Source of the DNA: Crotalaria pallida
Taxonomy: Eukaryota > Streptophyta > Magnoliopsida > Fabales > Fabaceae
Direction: 5' to 3'
Assembly (NCBI GenBank): GCA_037953625.1
Contig: CM075652.1
Location: 12,978,501 to 13,042,500, forward strand
Length of the DNA stretch: 64,000 nt
Position 1 is the first letter of the stretch, and the number at the start of each line of letters is the position of its first letter. Shown here piece by piece: positions 46,260 to 57,434 of this stretch. Under the pieces are notes generated by a model. It searched no databases. It saw only the letters and a list, made by a program, of their open reading frames with translations, and had not been told where the DNA came from. A program made the position numbers and the translations under genes.

Positions 46260-46856
46260 TTTTTTCCTTTCATCTCTTTCAACTCACGATCGAAACTCTC
46301 TCTCTCTTTCACTTTCCTCTCATCTCTCTTCCGCTCTCCGTTCTCCGCTCCGCCCTTCTCCACTCTCTCCGCCGCAGCGATGTGGCTTCTGCTTCCTTCT
46401 CCGCCTTTCGCTGGGTAACTTCCCTTTCTCATTTCTCTCTGGTTTCGATTTTCCTTTGTTACTTGTGGCGGTGGTGGTGGTTGCTCTTATTCCCCCTATT
46501 CCTAGAACAAAACAGAACAATCTCAGCCAGCGTTCTTCGTCCCTCCGTTCCCCAAACCCAGCGCGACTCTTGGTTCCCTCCGTTCTTCCCTCCGCCGTCG
46601 TCTTCCCTCTGTTCTTCTTCTTCGTTTCACAACCGTCTCCTCTCCAGTTCGTCTCCTCTCCGCCGCAATTCGCTTCGCTTCGACGACGTCTTCTCCATCG
46701 AAGTTTGCTTCGACCTCAATCGCAGAAGAAGCAGCAGCCGCACACTCAGCATACACTCAGTAACCATTTTAGGGTTTTAGCTTTCTCCCTTTGCTCATTT
46801 TTTATGATTTCTGCTATGTACTATTGTTTACTGTTCCATCTGCTTTTTTTTGCTAG
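46260..46856 (+). other. CT-rich leader and upstream exon-like part of the captured gene
   Basis: 46260-46380 is strongly pyrimidine-rich (CTCTCTCTCTTTC...), like a plant 5' UTR. An ATG at 46380 opens a 12-codon stretch to a stop; GTAACT at 46415 could be a donor. 46440-46780 is CT-rich with a C/T-biased open frame on each strand that I regard as compositional. This is probably the promoter-proximal part of the copied gene. Confidence 0.4.
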
Positions 46857-49655
46857 AGGAGAAGGTTCAGGGTTTGCAGATGAAAATAGCAGGGATCAGA
46901 GTTGGAAAGAATATTTTTCAGATGAAAATAGTTCGTACTTAAAGTACGAAAAGGATGAGGCTGAATTAAAAGGAGCAATAACGAGTTTCTCCCAGTAAGC
47001 AGTCATTCTGTTTTTTATTCTTCTATTATTAGTAATAGTGTTGTTGTGTTGGGTTCTTTTAACCACTTTTTTCTTGGCATCTGATACATGTTTTCTTCTC
47101 ATTGCTAGATATCAAGAATATGTGCGGGAGTTTCGTGAGAAATATGATAGTTACATGTTATTGAACAAGGCTTGTAAGAGTTACAGGTAAGCAGTTTTAC
47201 AATTCAAGGTGTCATTGCTTTTCTGTTAGATATTTGGTACAATAACGTGTTTGATATTCTGTCGTAACATCTTTCTCATAATTTATATTGTTGTAGAGAT
47301 GTTTATTATGCTTTATGCTAGGATTTAGAAGATGCTAAAGATGATGTAGATGAGTATAATAGCATCATGGGAAAGGTCATGGAATCCTATGAAACTTATG
47401 GAGTGGTATGTTCTATTTGGCTCCACCTGTGCATGCAGTATTTGGGATGTTGATAATTTTTTATGTCTTTATTCAAGTGCTTTATGTTGATAAGCAAAGG
47501 TCAAGTTGTATTTGGTATTCATTTTCTAAATATGTTGGTGCGGTGTGAATTGCATAGGGAAATGGAGGTAATTACTCAAATCTTGAACTCTTATTTATAA
47601 TTTTTTAATACTTGTGTTAAATATGCTCCTATTAACTAAGTCTTTGGTTTTAATTTAATTTTTCATAATTGCTACGAATCACATTGCATTTTTCTGTATC
47701 CTTTTCACACTCCTTTTCCCTGTTTCTTGCAGTCAATTCAGCAAAGGATCACAGAATTTGTAAAAGCGCAGAATAGAAGGTGAAAATACCTTTATATTTA
47801 TAAAACTGAAGCCTCTTCCATCAAGCTTGGAAATGTTCTAGGGGTCAATAAAGCACAATATAGTAGATGAGTTCTTGTGTACATTGGATGAGCACTGGAT
47901 TTTGATACAATTCTCAAAACTCAAAAGATCCATAGATTTGTACTTTCATTGTAATTTTTAGGGTTTCATATGCTTTCTCCCGTTTTATTTTATTTTTATT
48001 TTTTGTAATTTTGTGCTTTTGGGATCCTTGATTCATTTTTAAATCCGTAGAAACTATAGATCTGAAATCGGTGTTGTTGTGGTGTGTCCTGATCCAGAAT
48101 TTCTTCATTAAAGCTTTATCTGTTTTACGTTCCCTTTTTCATTGTGTGATTGAATGGATCTTTTTTTTGTTTATGCCACTGGTCTATGCATTTCTTGTTT
48201 GTTTTTTTTTGCTTTAAATGGTTTATTGTTTATATATGTTCCTAGTTATTTGAAATAAAATTAATATTTATCGATCTATGTCTGCAATTCAGTTTTCAAG
48301 ATATTTGTTTGCCTAAACTGTATTCATTTACAACTTTGTTCAGATGATGCGATGTTTCCCTTTGTTTTGCCACATGTAAACTTGCCTCAAAAATGTTTTG
48401 GTATTGTTTCTTCAGGAAAGCCATGGTTGATCAGATTCAGCACCCTACAATCATGGGGAAGGTTGCTGGCAAGTATTCCATAGAACCCGACAACCCCACC
48501 AAGTGTGAGTTTCTTTTTCTCTTTAATTTGTTTAATTATTAACAAATTTTCATGGAGGTGATATATTCAGGCTTTCCATGACAACTTGCTTTCCTGATAT
48601 CATAATCTTGCACACAAAATACTTAAGAGGTTTTTTAGTGTGTAACCAACTAACCATGAACACATATTCAGGTTTTTTTTTTACTTAATGAGTTTCCTAG
48701 TTGTTCATGTAGTTCGGATTTTGGGTCTACATTGTAGCCCTATTTTTGTCCGGATATTATAGTATTACATTAACAAGTCTGAGCATCTGAGCAGTAAGTA
48801 GACTGAGGTTTCCTAGCGTTTTTCTCATTACCACTATTTGGCTGCTAATAAAATTAAGCATGGACTCAATCTGCCAAAACATGTCATTGAATTGATGTAT
48901 GATTCTGTATTCATGTGACACTATTGGTTGACGCTCATATGCTTAACTATATTTAGGAGTTGGTGCTGGAGGTGAAGAGCAAGAGGCGGTTGCTCTATCA
49001 ATTTTTCAAATACCTGGGCTGGCAATTGTTGTTTTCATCTTGTTTGTATGTACCTTGTCTTATGAATCAACTTATTTTCTAGTCATAATAAGCTCTTATG
49101 AATCAAATTATTGGTGCTCCCATCTAGAACCCAAGGATATTATTAGAACAACTATGAGGTAACATTGGAACATGTCACACTTTTAATAGGGTTATTAGAG
49201 AAGCTGAAATAATTAAACTACGGAGTGTTGCAAGTACATTAAACTCATAGTTAATATAATCTTAAATCTTCTGCCCATGGAGAAAACATAGTTTTTCAAT
49301 CACAGAGTATTCTGGAGTTGATTGAGTAACTTGGTTATGGAGTCATCTACTGGATAAGCCTCTACTATTCAGTTGAATTTTTACTTAACTTTTTTGCCTT
49401 GGTCCCATCTATTTGCCATAAGGCTTGATGAATGCAATGAATAGCTGGATATAATTATAGACAATGGTGTAGTAGTTATGCATATTTTGTTTCAAAAAAT
49501 CATTATCATTTCATGTATGAAAAGAAACATCCCTTTGATTTCCGGGCATACCTTCAATGAAATTTTATTTTTATTTTTCCCTAGGTTGGTTTGTGACACG
49601 AAAATTGAAGATAATGATTATGAAGAACTTGAAAATCTCAAGAGTGTCGTCTAAG
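46857..49655 (+). pseudogene. Captured intron-containing gene: ELL/occludin-like segment plus C-terminal membrane anchor
   Basis: Exon-like blocks with AG/GT borders: 46857-46994 (KYEKDEAELKGAITSFSQ), 47109-47186 (YQEYVREFREKYDSYMLLNK), 47297-47405 (DLEDAKDDVDEYNSIMGKV), 47733-47779 (IQQRITEFVKAQNR), 48416-48504 (VDQIQHPTIMGKVAGKYSI), 48957-49045 (LSIFQIPGLAIVVFILF, a membrane segment) and 49585-49655 (CDTKIEDNDYEELENLKSVV, then TAA). The first three resemble the charged helical domain shared by occludin and the ELL elongation factor, known also from plant proteins; this is from memory. An in-frame TAG lies in block 3 (about 47322). Introns are retained, so the copy came from genomic DNA, not mRNA. 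Function of the whole protein unknown to me. Confidence 0.6.
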
Positions 49656-50347
49656 TTCCTATATTTTCGCTATCGTTCACCTACTTTTTTTGGCTGCAGG
49701 AGTAGAAAGTTTGGACACTGGTAAGCATATCTTCATTTTCTCCTTGACCTAGTGACCTTGTCATTACAATGAATGCTTTCACGTAAATGTTGAGGCAAGT
49801 TCATAAGACGTAAGAACTGTAGTTCTCACAAACTTAATTCTTTTGCAAACAATTATGCCTTCAGATGATCTCTGGAAAATCATTTCCTTGATGTCACCCC
49901 TCATTTTAAATAGAATCCACCTAGTTGGTTTAACTCTTCATGTGGTTAGATTTACTTAATTTAGGTCTATCCATGCTGAATATATCAAAGATAGAGCATA
50001 GTGGTGATTTCTTAATGTTGTGTCTATTTATTTGTTTTCAGATGATCCATGTATTTGATCAAGGATTGCTAAATCATGGTGTCTTGCTTGTGGGATATGT
50101 TGCAAAAGGTTCGCTATTCTTAGTACAACTATTGGATTATCAAGATTCCATATTACCGCCGTTGTTGTTGATGTGGTTAGTGTGTTGGTAGGAGTTTTGA
50201 TGATGTAAATTTTAAGATTTTAGTGTAAGTTGAAAACTAAAATCTTTTGCCATTTGTAAAAGTGAAATGATAGAACAATTGCAAATTTAGTGATGTCGAG
50301 ATATTGGTATTTTTTAATTTTTTTTTCCAAGTTTCATGTTTTTTCCA

Positions 50348-50348
50348 T

Positions 50349-50388
<40 letters not shown>
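50348..50388. repeat. (TA)n microsatellite inside the CACTA element
   Basis: An uninterrupted TA run downstream of the captured gene's last exon. Confidence 0.93.
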
Positions 50389-50389
<1 letters not shown>

Positions 50390-50816
50390 CTTGTTACTGA
50401 ATGCCATCATGCTCTTTTAATAATAAAACTTATTTGTTGATAAAATAAATAAATAAATAAAAGATATCAAGAACAAAATTATAAAAATTAATATTGATTA
50501 TTAGTATTATTGATCCCGGTTCTTTATAAAAAACTTAACAGTGATCATAAGAATTATTGATCCCGGTTCCTAATAAAAAACTTAACAGTGATCATAAGAA
50601 TTATTGATCCCGGTTCCTTTAAAAATTTCATCAGTGATTATTCAGTATTATTGATCCCGGTTCCTTGTTTCTCTTTAGATCCCAGTTCCGTTTTTTCCAA
50701 AACAACAGGGATCAAAAGCGACATTCTTGTTATACCAGGGAATACAATCCCAGTTCGGAACCGGGATTAATAGGCATGCGGAACCGGGATCTTTTAGCTA
50801 TTCTGTTGTAGTATAC

Positions 50817-51625
50817 CTTGACGTATACTAAGATAATGACTTTATAAAAAAAACATAATTCGTGAAAAGAGATTTTTTCGGAACACACAAGCATATTATA
50901 CATTCTTTATTATTCTAGACTTTATGATACATTATTTAATTACATTTAGAGAAAGAATATACTCTTTTTCAGCAAAAGGCATAGAAACGCGACCTCGTGC
51001 AGAATTAGTCTCAAGGGTTTCCTGGTATTAAGGGTGCTTTTGGAGGCACATGTAGTACTGGCCAAAAAGTACAGAAAAAAAAAAGCACACATACATTTTT
51101 AACGTAATTATAATACTCTACATGTTATAAAGCTGCGACAAACGCATAGCAAAGTGACAACTCCATTAAACAAACTTATTACTTTTAGGGAGTCGAGCAC
51201 ATCTAGCAGCAGAGGGGGTCAAGCCAGCAAGAGGAGAAAAAAATTTGAGATTTAAGAGTGTTTTCTAAGGTTAGAATGAGAGAGGATGGAGAAAATAATT
51301 AAAAAAAAATGAAAAAAAATGATTTTCCCTTATCCCATGAACAAAACGCATCATACGTTTTTTTATTTATTTTTTATTTAAATACGTACCTGATACATGC
51401 TCAGACATGCTCGAAGTATATCCATACCCAATTTCTACCTGGTACAGGTACGATAAACATATCGGGAGCTCTGAACAAATAGAGAAATCATAGCACACTA
51501 GGGATAGATTTTCAAACGCATAAGAAAGGTTATAACTATGTGACATCACATTTTATATCGTTTTCACTATGCAAGGATTTCCCAGTTTTAGTATTATAGG
51601 TCCCCTCTTATCTCTTAAGTATGTA

Positions 51626-51630
<5 letters not shown>
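50817..51630. other. AT-rich spacer right of the CACTA element
   Basis: No gene, inverted repeat or other interpretable signal was found. Confidence 0.45.

Positions 51631-51701
<71 letters not shown>
51631..51701. repeat. (TA)n microsatellite, about 70 bp
   Basis: The longest TA run in the window. Open frames crossing it on both strands read it as alternating Ile/Tyr codons and are not genes. Confidence 0.95.
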
Positions 51702-51703
<2 letters not shown>

Positions 51704-51720
51704 GAGTTAATAGTCATTTT

Positions 51721-51969
51721 GGTTTCCGAAAGATACACTCGTAATCAATTTAATCTCTAAAAGATTTTAGGTATCAATTTAGTTCAAAAATTAATATGAC
51801 ATCACATTGGTTCTTTTAGGGACTTATTTGATGCCCACGTGAATCTTTCGAAGATCAAAATTTTACATTTCGTGACGTCATTTTGATCTTGATCAATATT
51901 TAAGTGACTAAATTGATATCAAAAGTCTTTTGAACATTAAATTCATGACCGGTGTATATTTCGTGGACC
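51721..51969. mobile_element. Foldback MITE, about 249 bp
   Basis: GGTTTCCGAAAGATACACTC at the left and the inward-reading GGTCCACGAAATATACACCG at the right continue as an imperfect inverted repeat through ATCAATTTAGT. Noncoding. Confidence 0.6.
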
Positions 51970-52054
51970 CAGTGAAAATATAATATTTTGATTTGAAATA
52001 TTCTTATCAATCAAACGTTAGGTTCGAAACCAAAATCAGATACAAGTTAGTCTA

Positions 52055-52467
52055 TGCAAAATTACTAGATTGGCCCATAAGTTATTTTTTGGTTGAGATT
52101 TCGTCCCTTAACTTTTTTTCGTTTCAAATAAATCCTAAAGTTTGTAACTAGTTTCAAATAAATCATTTCGTTGCAAACTACCACATTTACATCTGATCAA
52201 CAGAGGGTTAGTGTAGTTTATGTTTTAAATTAGTACTCTTAGTTATACTGTGGTTTTAAATTAGTCCCGAATGTTCTTGATTGGTTATAAGCTAGTACTG
52301 TATGTTTCATATTGGTTTTAATTTGGCTTTATATGTTAAACAAAATTGGACGAAAGGATTTATTTGAAACAAGTTACAAACTTCAGGATTTATTTGATAC
52401 GAAAAAAAGTTAAGGGACGAAATGGTAACCAAAAAATAACTTACAGGACCAATATAGTAGTTTTACC
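52055..52467. mobile_element. Foldback MITE, same family as 55198-55560
   Basis: GCAAAATTACTAGATTGGCC at the left and GGTAAAACTACTATATTGGT inward from the right are the ends. The arms carry TTTCGTCCCTTAACTTTTTT and TTCAAATAAATCCTAAAGTT and their complements. Its relative at 55198-55560 is clearly homologous over both arms. Confidence 0.82.
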
Positions 52468-52822
52468 TATATAATATCATATCATATTTGAGACATTGAT
52501 TTTATAACATAGTGTATAGGTACTTCATTTAATAAACCAAAGACTGTCACGTGAATTTGAGTGATACATATAACATGCATACACCGTTGAATTATTCATG
52601 AATTAAACCGATCTCCAATTCTGCATTGTGAAACATATTTCAGACGTTTGCTTAATTTCTACTGTTGCACCACTGGGCATGATTAATAGGGTGTACGTAA
52701 TTCTTACCGTGTGTATGGCTGAGGGCTTTGAGCCTATGAGTTGTGGCACTAAGCTTCAACCAATGTGTTTAGAATTGGAAAAATGGGATTGGGCCTTGAT
52801 CTATTAAGCAAAATAAAAAGAA
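52468..52822. other. AT-rich spacer
   Basis: Nothing interpretable beyond scattered short motifs. Confidence 0.5.
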
Positions 52823-53856
52823 GGAAATTGCTTTTTGGCCTCCACCTTAGACTTTTTGGCCCCCATTTTTATTTTCCAAGGACAAAAATACGTCAAACGT
52901 TTTAATATTTCCGGTTCTACAAACTTGGAAAGGTAATTTCGGCACTACAAAGATGGAATACATTTATTTCATATTTCCGGTTTTGCTAAAACGGAATATG
53001 GTTTCCGGCTTTGTGAAACTGGAAAAATTAATAATTTCCGTCTCTTGATGTGATAAGTAGTGTTCCCTCTTGTTCTCACTAAGATGTAAACTAGGTGGAG
53101 AATGTATCCTTCTCAAAGATGGCCTTGAAGATATCATCCAATCAACAATAATGGCTTCCACATTATAGCATGAATACAAAACTATTCCCATTAGACTTTT
53201 GCAGGTTTTTACCACTTCTTTCACTCCCTTTGTTGGGAACTCTAAACACATTTCCAAGTTCAAGTGTAGGAGCTTATGACAACTCTTTGAGATTATAATG
53301 AGTAATTCATCATCAATTTTTGAGTATGGCAAATCCAACATCCCCAAATTGGGAAATTGAAAGCCCACTATACCAGATAGCTCAAATCTTCAACAGCACC
53401 TTGAAGATCCAAGTGTCGGATGTTTTGACATTTCGAAAACAAGCAAAGCAATCCAGCATAACTATAATCACAGCGACTTACGAGGACGAGCTTCGTCAAT
53501 GGAAGACCTGCATTCGCAATAGAGAATAGGAGGCGTGTTGTTGGAGATGTCGAGAGAGGAATGAAGGTTGTTAGAGATAGGAAGGAATTGTTTGGAAACC
53601 AAAGAGATAGTACAACATCATTTCCGTCTCTACAGAGACGGAAATTATTAATTTTTCTGGTTCCACAAAGCCGGAAACCATATTCCGTTTTAGCAAAACC
53701 GGAAATATGAAATAAATGTATTCCGTCTTTGTAGTACCGAGATTACCTTTCCGAGTTTGTAGAACCCGAAATACTAAAACGCTTGGGGTATTTCTGTCCT
53801 TGGAAAATAAAAATGGGGGCCAAAAAGTCTAAAGTGGGGGCCAAAAAGCAATTTCC
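52823..53856. mobile_element. Mutator-like (Pack-MULE-type) element, 1034 bp, TSD AAAAAGAA
   Basis: Terminal inverted repeats of about 215 bp start GGAAATTGCTTTTTGG at both ends and include TTTTATTTTCCAAGGACA and TTTCCGGYTTTG blocks. AAAAAGAA flanks it on both sides (52815-52822 and 53857-53864), an 8-bp duplication that could be 9 bp with one mismatch. Instead of a transposase the core holds an F-box/LRR gene fragment on the minus strand. Long TIRs plus captured host exon fit Pack-MULE; hAT-type origin cannot be ruled out from an 8-bp duplication. Confidence 0.85.
52960..53600 (-). pseudogene. Captured F-box/LRR protein fragment
   Basis: Minus strand: VSKQFLPISNNLHSSLDISN (53600-53540), the kind of segment that follows the F-box in FBL proteins. 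After a frame change comes YAGLLCLFSKCQNIRHLDLQ with GAVEDLSYLV (about 53460-53370). Then, in the frame 53368-52964, are leucine-rich repeats: LGMLDLPYSKIDDELLIIIS, KLLHLNLEMCLEFPTKGVKE, SLMGIVLYSCYNV and SSRPSLRRI. The end runs into the TIR and gives a chimeric tail. No F-box proper is present and at least two frame breaks exist. Family members act as substrate receptors of SCF ubiquitin ligases; this copy cannot. Confidence 0.75.
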
Positions 53857-53916
53857 AAAAAGAAAAGAAATAAAGTGAAGTCCAGCAATAAGGTCAAAAT
53901 GGTAATCAAGGCCCCA

Positions 53917-54719
53917 TGATACAATAGATGCCAGGACGAGAAAGGTGCCCTCCCCCCAGAGTGTCCCCTCCAAGCAGCAACAGCAAAGGAACGTGGATTC
54001 CCATTGCAGAGTCTTCTCCAACAAGCTTTTCCGCTCTTGGGCCCAACGCTGAATCAAAGAAGTCACTCAATATGCCATTAGTAGAAATTGTGTTATTCCA
54101 ATCAACAAGAAAAGTAGAATTACTTGAACTCCTTGCTGAAGGCTAGTGAGAACAACCAGTGGACAAAAGGGAAGAACGATACAGTAACCACTAGACCAAG
54201 ACGAGGAAGAACGTGAAGGCCAAGTCACAAGTCAACTATAAAAAGGGGTTATGATACAAGACGAAGGGGGGACAAGCCAACTTCATCCAATTCAATGAGA
54301 ACCAAAGTGAAAGTAAACCAAAGGAAAGGGAAAAACACTGATACTGAAATACTGTTACGTAGTCTTGAGGAAGATAAGAGAAGGGCGTCCTATCAAAAGT
54401 TATCCTTTCTTGTCAAAACCCACTGTAAAAGCACAAACTAACAGAAACCCAACTCACCACACACCAGAAAAACCAGAGCAAACTACAACGACTCAGAATA
54501 GAAAATACAGTAGAGAGCTTGAGGGGATAAGATAAAGGCGTCCTAGAGAATCCTTTTCTTTTGCATAAGATTCGTTGTACACATCCATTATAACAAATAC
54601 CCTCTCTCTCTTGTATTTCTCACAAATATTCAATGAAATGAGGTCTCGATTTCACTAAGTTTACGAACCCACTTCATATATTCTTTATTCTTTTAGAATA
54701 TAGATTTTTGGCAGGAACA
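53917..54719 (+). repeat. 5' LTR of an Athila/Tat-like element, about 803 bp
   Basis: The right end GGCAGGAACA is followed after two bases by a tRNA-Asp-type primer site, so the border is firm. The left border is placed at TGATACAATAGATG (53917) and is tentative. A TATA box CTATAAAAAGG lies at 54236-54246, giving a U3 of about 340 bp. The body contains two related stretches (AGGAAGATAAGAGAAGGGCG near 54368 and GGGGATAAGATAAAGGCGTC near 54523), an internal duplication. Confidence 0.75.
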
Positions 54720-54721
54720 AT

Positions 54722-54739
54722 TGGCGTCGTTGCCAGGGA
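54722..54739 (+). other. Primer-binding site, tRNA-Asp type
   Basis: TGGCGTCGTTGCCAGGGA differs at two positions from TGGCGCCGTTGCCGGGGA, the tRNA-Asp primer site typical of Athila/Tat Ty3 elements. Both changes are transitions at CpG or GC-rich positions and fit decay of a methylated sequence. Confidence 0.85.
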
Positions 54740-55190
54740 AATCATGGCTTCAAATAGCAAATGAAATTTTTTGGAGATACTGTTCAGTTAACAAGAGGCA
54801 GCACACCAAGAACAGTTCCTGGGGACACTCCACTATATCAACCTCAGCAGTCTCCAACCCAGGAAGCGCTGCAGCAAGGAGGTTGTCTTTCAGCCCCAAA
54901 GCGTCCTTTCTAGAAGGCGGTCTGTTCTCCAAAGGGCGAGCTCCCTAGAATGCGCTCCCTAGAGAGCGAGGCTTCCCAAGATGCTAGCTTTCGGGGAAAT
55001 CAAGAGCGATGAGGCAACTAAAGGGGTAAAAGTAACGATGTTACTGAAGAAGTCGCCTCATTATAGAAAATGAAAACTTAGTAGCAAAGGTCCACCTAGG
55101 AAGTTTACATACAATACTACTACCAGTTATCTACATTATAAGCTAAGAACATACAACTCTCAACTTAGTCCAATTTACTATCATGCCTAT
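54740..55190 (+). pseudogene. gag: Start of a decayed gag
   Basis: A frame reads RGSTPRTVPGDTPLYQPQQS and then TQEALQQGGCLSAPKRPF before a stop at about 54915, similar in flavour to the Pro/Thr/Gln-rich N-termini of Tat-type gag. Further on, EEVASL remains before decay. No capsid, protease or RT domain follows anywhere in the element, so it is a non-autonomous or deleted derivative. Confidence 0.45.
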
Positions 55191-55197
55191 TATTTAT

Positions 55198-55560
55198 AGG
55201 CAAAACTACTAGATTGGTCCCTTAAGTTATTTTTTAGTTGCAATTTCGTGCCTTAACTTTTTTTCATTTCAAATAAGTCCTGAAGTTGTTGAAGTGTAAC
55301 AAATAAGTCCTTTCCGTTAATTTTTCATTAAGCGACACGTGTCACCATAAGAAAATTTTAAAAAAAATCAATCATTAAATCATTTTTTTAATATGTGGCT
55401 CCATTAGTTGAGTGACACGTGTCACTTAATAGAAAAAACTAATGGAAAGAACTTATTTGTTACACGACAACAACTTCAGGACTTATTTTAAACGAAAAAA
55501 GTTAAGGGACGAAATCGCAACAAAAAAATAACTTACAGGACCAATCTAGTGGTTTTGCCT
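55198..55560. mobile_element. Foldback MITE, 363 bp, TSD TATTTAT
   Basis: The ends are AGGCAAAACTACTAGATTGG and the inward-reading AGGCAAAACCACTAGATTGG, flanked by TATTTAT (55191-55197 and 55561-55567). The arms carry TTAAGGGACGAAATCGCAAC and its complement. Homologous to 52055-52467. Confidence 0.9.
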
Positions 55561-55567
55561 TATTTAT

Positions 55568-56640
55568 ATGCTGGTATGTCTTTACATGAATTTGATTATA
55601 ATAGATATATATCATGATGAAAGAAAATATGTACTATATTCTAATTATGTGTACTTTTCAATTATTCATATAAGTTACTATGTGTGCAGTTAAAAAAAAT
55701 AATAAATTAAAAAAATAAAAGAATAAAGTTACAGTATGTATATTCCCATTATGTTGCTAGCTTTTGTTTGCACCCATATCCAAATATAACTTTGGTAGGG
55801 TCACTTTCTTATGATATCATGTTCTGCCTAGCTAGTTTCATATCTAACATGACAGTAATTTATTTTTATCTTGTCTGGATGACATGAAAATGATGTGCAG
55901 ATGATTTGATTTTTAAACTCTTCTTTTTCATGGCTAAGAACTGGATATATGTGTTCACATTCATGAATAATGATGTCGCTCTCATATGTAAAAAAAAAAT
56001 TAGATAACTCTATACATATGAATGTTTGCTGTGTATGCCATAGAAATAGAATTAGTCTGTCATACAGGTCAGTATTGTCATAATCTTGTTAACTGTTCTT
56101 GGCTCAACCATTGCATCATTATGTGGGAAAAAAACTATTTTTTCGTGATTCCATCATGTAAACACAATGTTTCATGTTATAAGCTGCATAGATGCTCAGA
56201 GGGCGTGCTTTTGAAAAAATGTTATATGAAAACAAGACCTTGACAATGTTACATAATGATGCATGATTGATTTTGTATATAATTTATTAAGATAACTAAC
56301 AAAACGGGCATGCGTAGCATAAAATATCCGGAAAATGAATATTGTTTATGTAGGAACAAGTGACCTCTTTCTAAGATTTGAGAAGTCCTCGGTACGCTCT
56401 CAGACCATCATTTTTCAAGTTTTGCTAAGATGCTCAATGTCGTGAGAGGATCGCTTCCTTTACTATTGATGATAAGCTGATAAGCACCTGATCTGCCTAA
56501 AGCAGAAAAGTCCTCTATTTCTCGCAAAGGGAAAAGGCGATAAAAAAGTGAAGTATCAGAAAGCGAATAATGGAACAAGAGCAAAGTTTCAAGAGAAATC
56601 AACTCGAATAAAAAGATCAGTGAAAATCAAGCAAAGAGAA
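55568..56640. other. Gene-less DNA between the MITE and the first satellite array
   Basis: 55570-56340 is AT-rich with no features. 56340-56640 becomes purine-rich with AAGCGATAAAAAAG-type texture like the rest of the Tat-like 3' UTR region. No gene. Confidence 0.45.
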
Positions 56641-56660
56641 AGGACGAAAGCATACCAGAT

Positions 56661-56825
56661 GGTGACATCCTGCCTAGAATCAGCAATCTAAAGGCGTCCT
56701 CAGTTCAGTCCCAAGGGTGACACCTTGCCTAGAAATAGCAGTCTAAAGGCGTCTAGTTCAGTCCAAAGGGCGACACCCTGCCCAAAATGAGTAGTCTAAA
56801 GGCATCATCGGTTCAGTCTCAAAGG
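56661..56825 (+). repeat. Tandem array, three units of about 55 bp
   Basis: Units start GGTGACATCCTGCCTAGAAT (56661), GGTGACACCTTGCCTAGAAA (56716) and GGCGACACCCTGCCCAAAAT (56769). Each contains CAGYCTAAAGGCGTC-like and TTCAGTCYCAAAG-like blocks. It lies about 100 bp left of the solo LTR. Confidence 0.88.
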
Positions 56826-57434
56826 GAAGAAAGGGATAAGAAAGTGTGCAAGTCCAAGAGCGACTTCTGAAGTCGCACCATGTTCATATTCAACATAAAC
56901 AATCAACCAAAGGCTCACCCTTGCAAAAGTGTAACACCCCGATTTTGTTTCCCGAAAATATTACATTTATTTATTATTTATTAGTGAAAATTGGGCCAAA
57001 TTTTTTTTAAACAAAACATTTCCGTACCAATACCTTTTGTTAATTCTTGTTATTTATTTCCAAAACAATCCTTTGTTATTAGTTAATTACAAAAATAACC
57101 TTGCGCACTTTCTAGTAAAGAATTATCATTGCCGTCTCACAAAATCGAGATGTCACAACACTCCCTTCTCAACATAAATCATAAACTAAAATTACTTCTT
57201 ACATTTAAAACATTTGTCTACAAGTTCACCAACACCTGTGATTACATAAGTTCCCAAAAGCAGTTTTCCAACATAGTTATAAAAGCATAAAATAAAAGCG
57301 TACAAACTTGAAATCCCAAAATACATCAGATATAAGTTAGTTACATCATATGATATCCAGAGTATGGTTTTTCCTCAATTAGACTTGACCCTAATCAAAA
57401 CAAGACACCTAGACCACAAGACCCACGGGACTCC

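Larger units (their letters stand above)
45988..50813. mobile_element. Non-autonomous CACTA (En/Spm-like) element, 4826 bp, TSD TAC
   Basis: The left end is CACTACTACAGAATTGC; the right end reads inward TACTACAACAGAATAGC (first base changed from C). TAC occurs on each side (45985-45987 and 50814-50816), the 3-bp duplication expected of CACTA. Subterminal regions (46015-46250 and 50510-50795) carry many copies of GATCCCGGTTCC in both orientations, as subterminal repeats that En/Spm transposases bind. No transposase (TNPA/TNPD) is encoded. The interior is instead a gene copy with introns (46857-49655). Mobility would need a transposase in trans. Confidence 0.85.

Noticed and set aside
46382..46998. 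132-aa and 180-aa frames at the start of the captured gene
   Set aside because: Only the last part of the 180-aa frame (from about 46857) looks like an exon; the rest is CT-rich leader or intron and is open in several frames by composition.
51553..51760. Open frames on both strands around 51.6 kb
   Set aside because: Both are produced by the 70-bp TA run.
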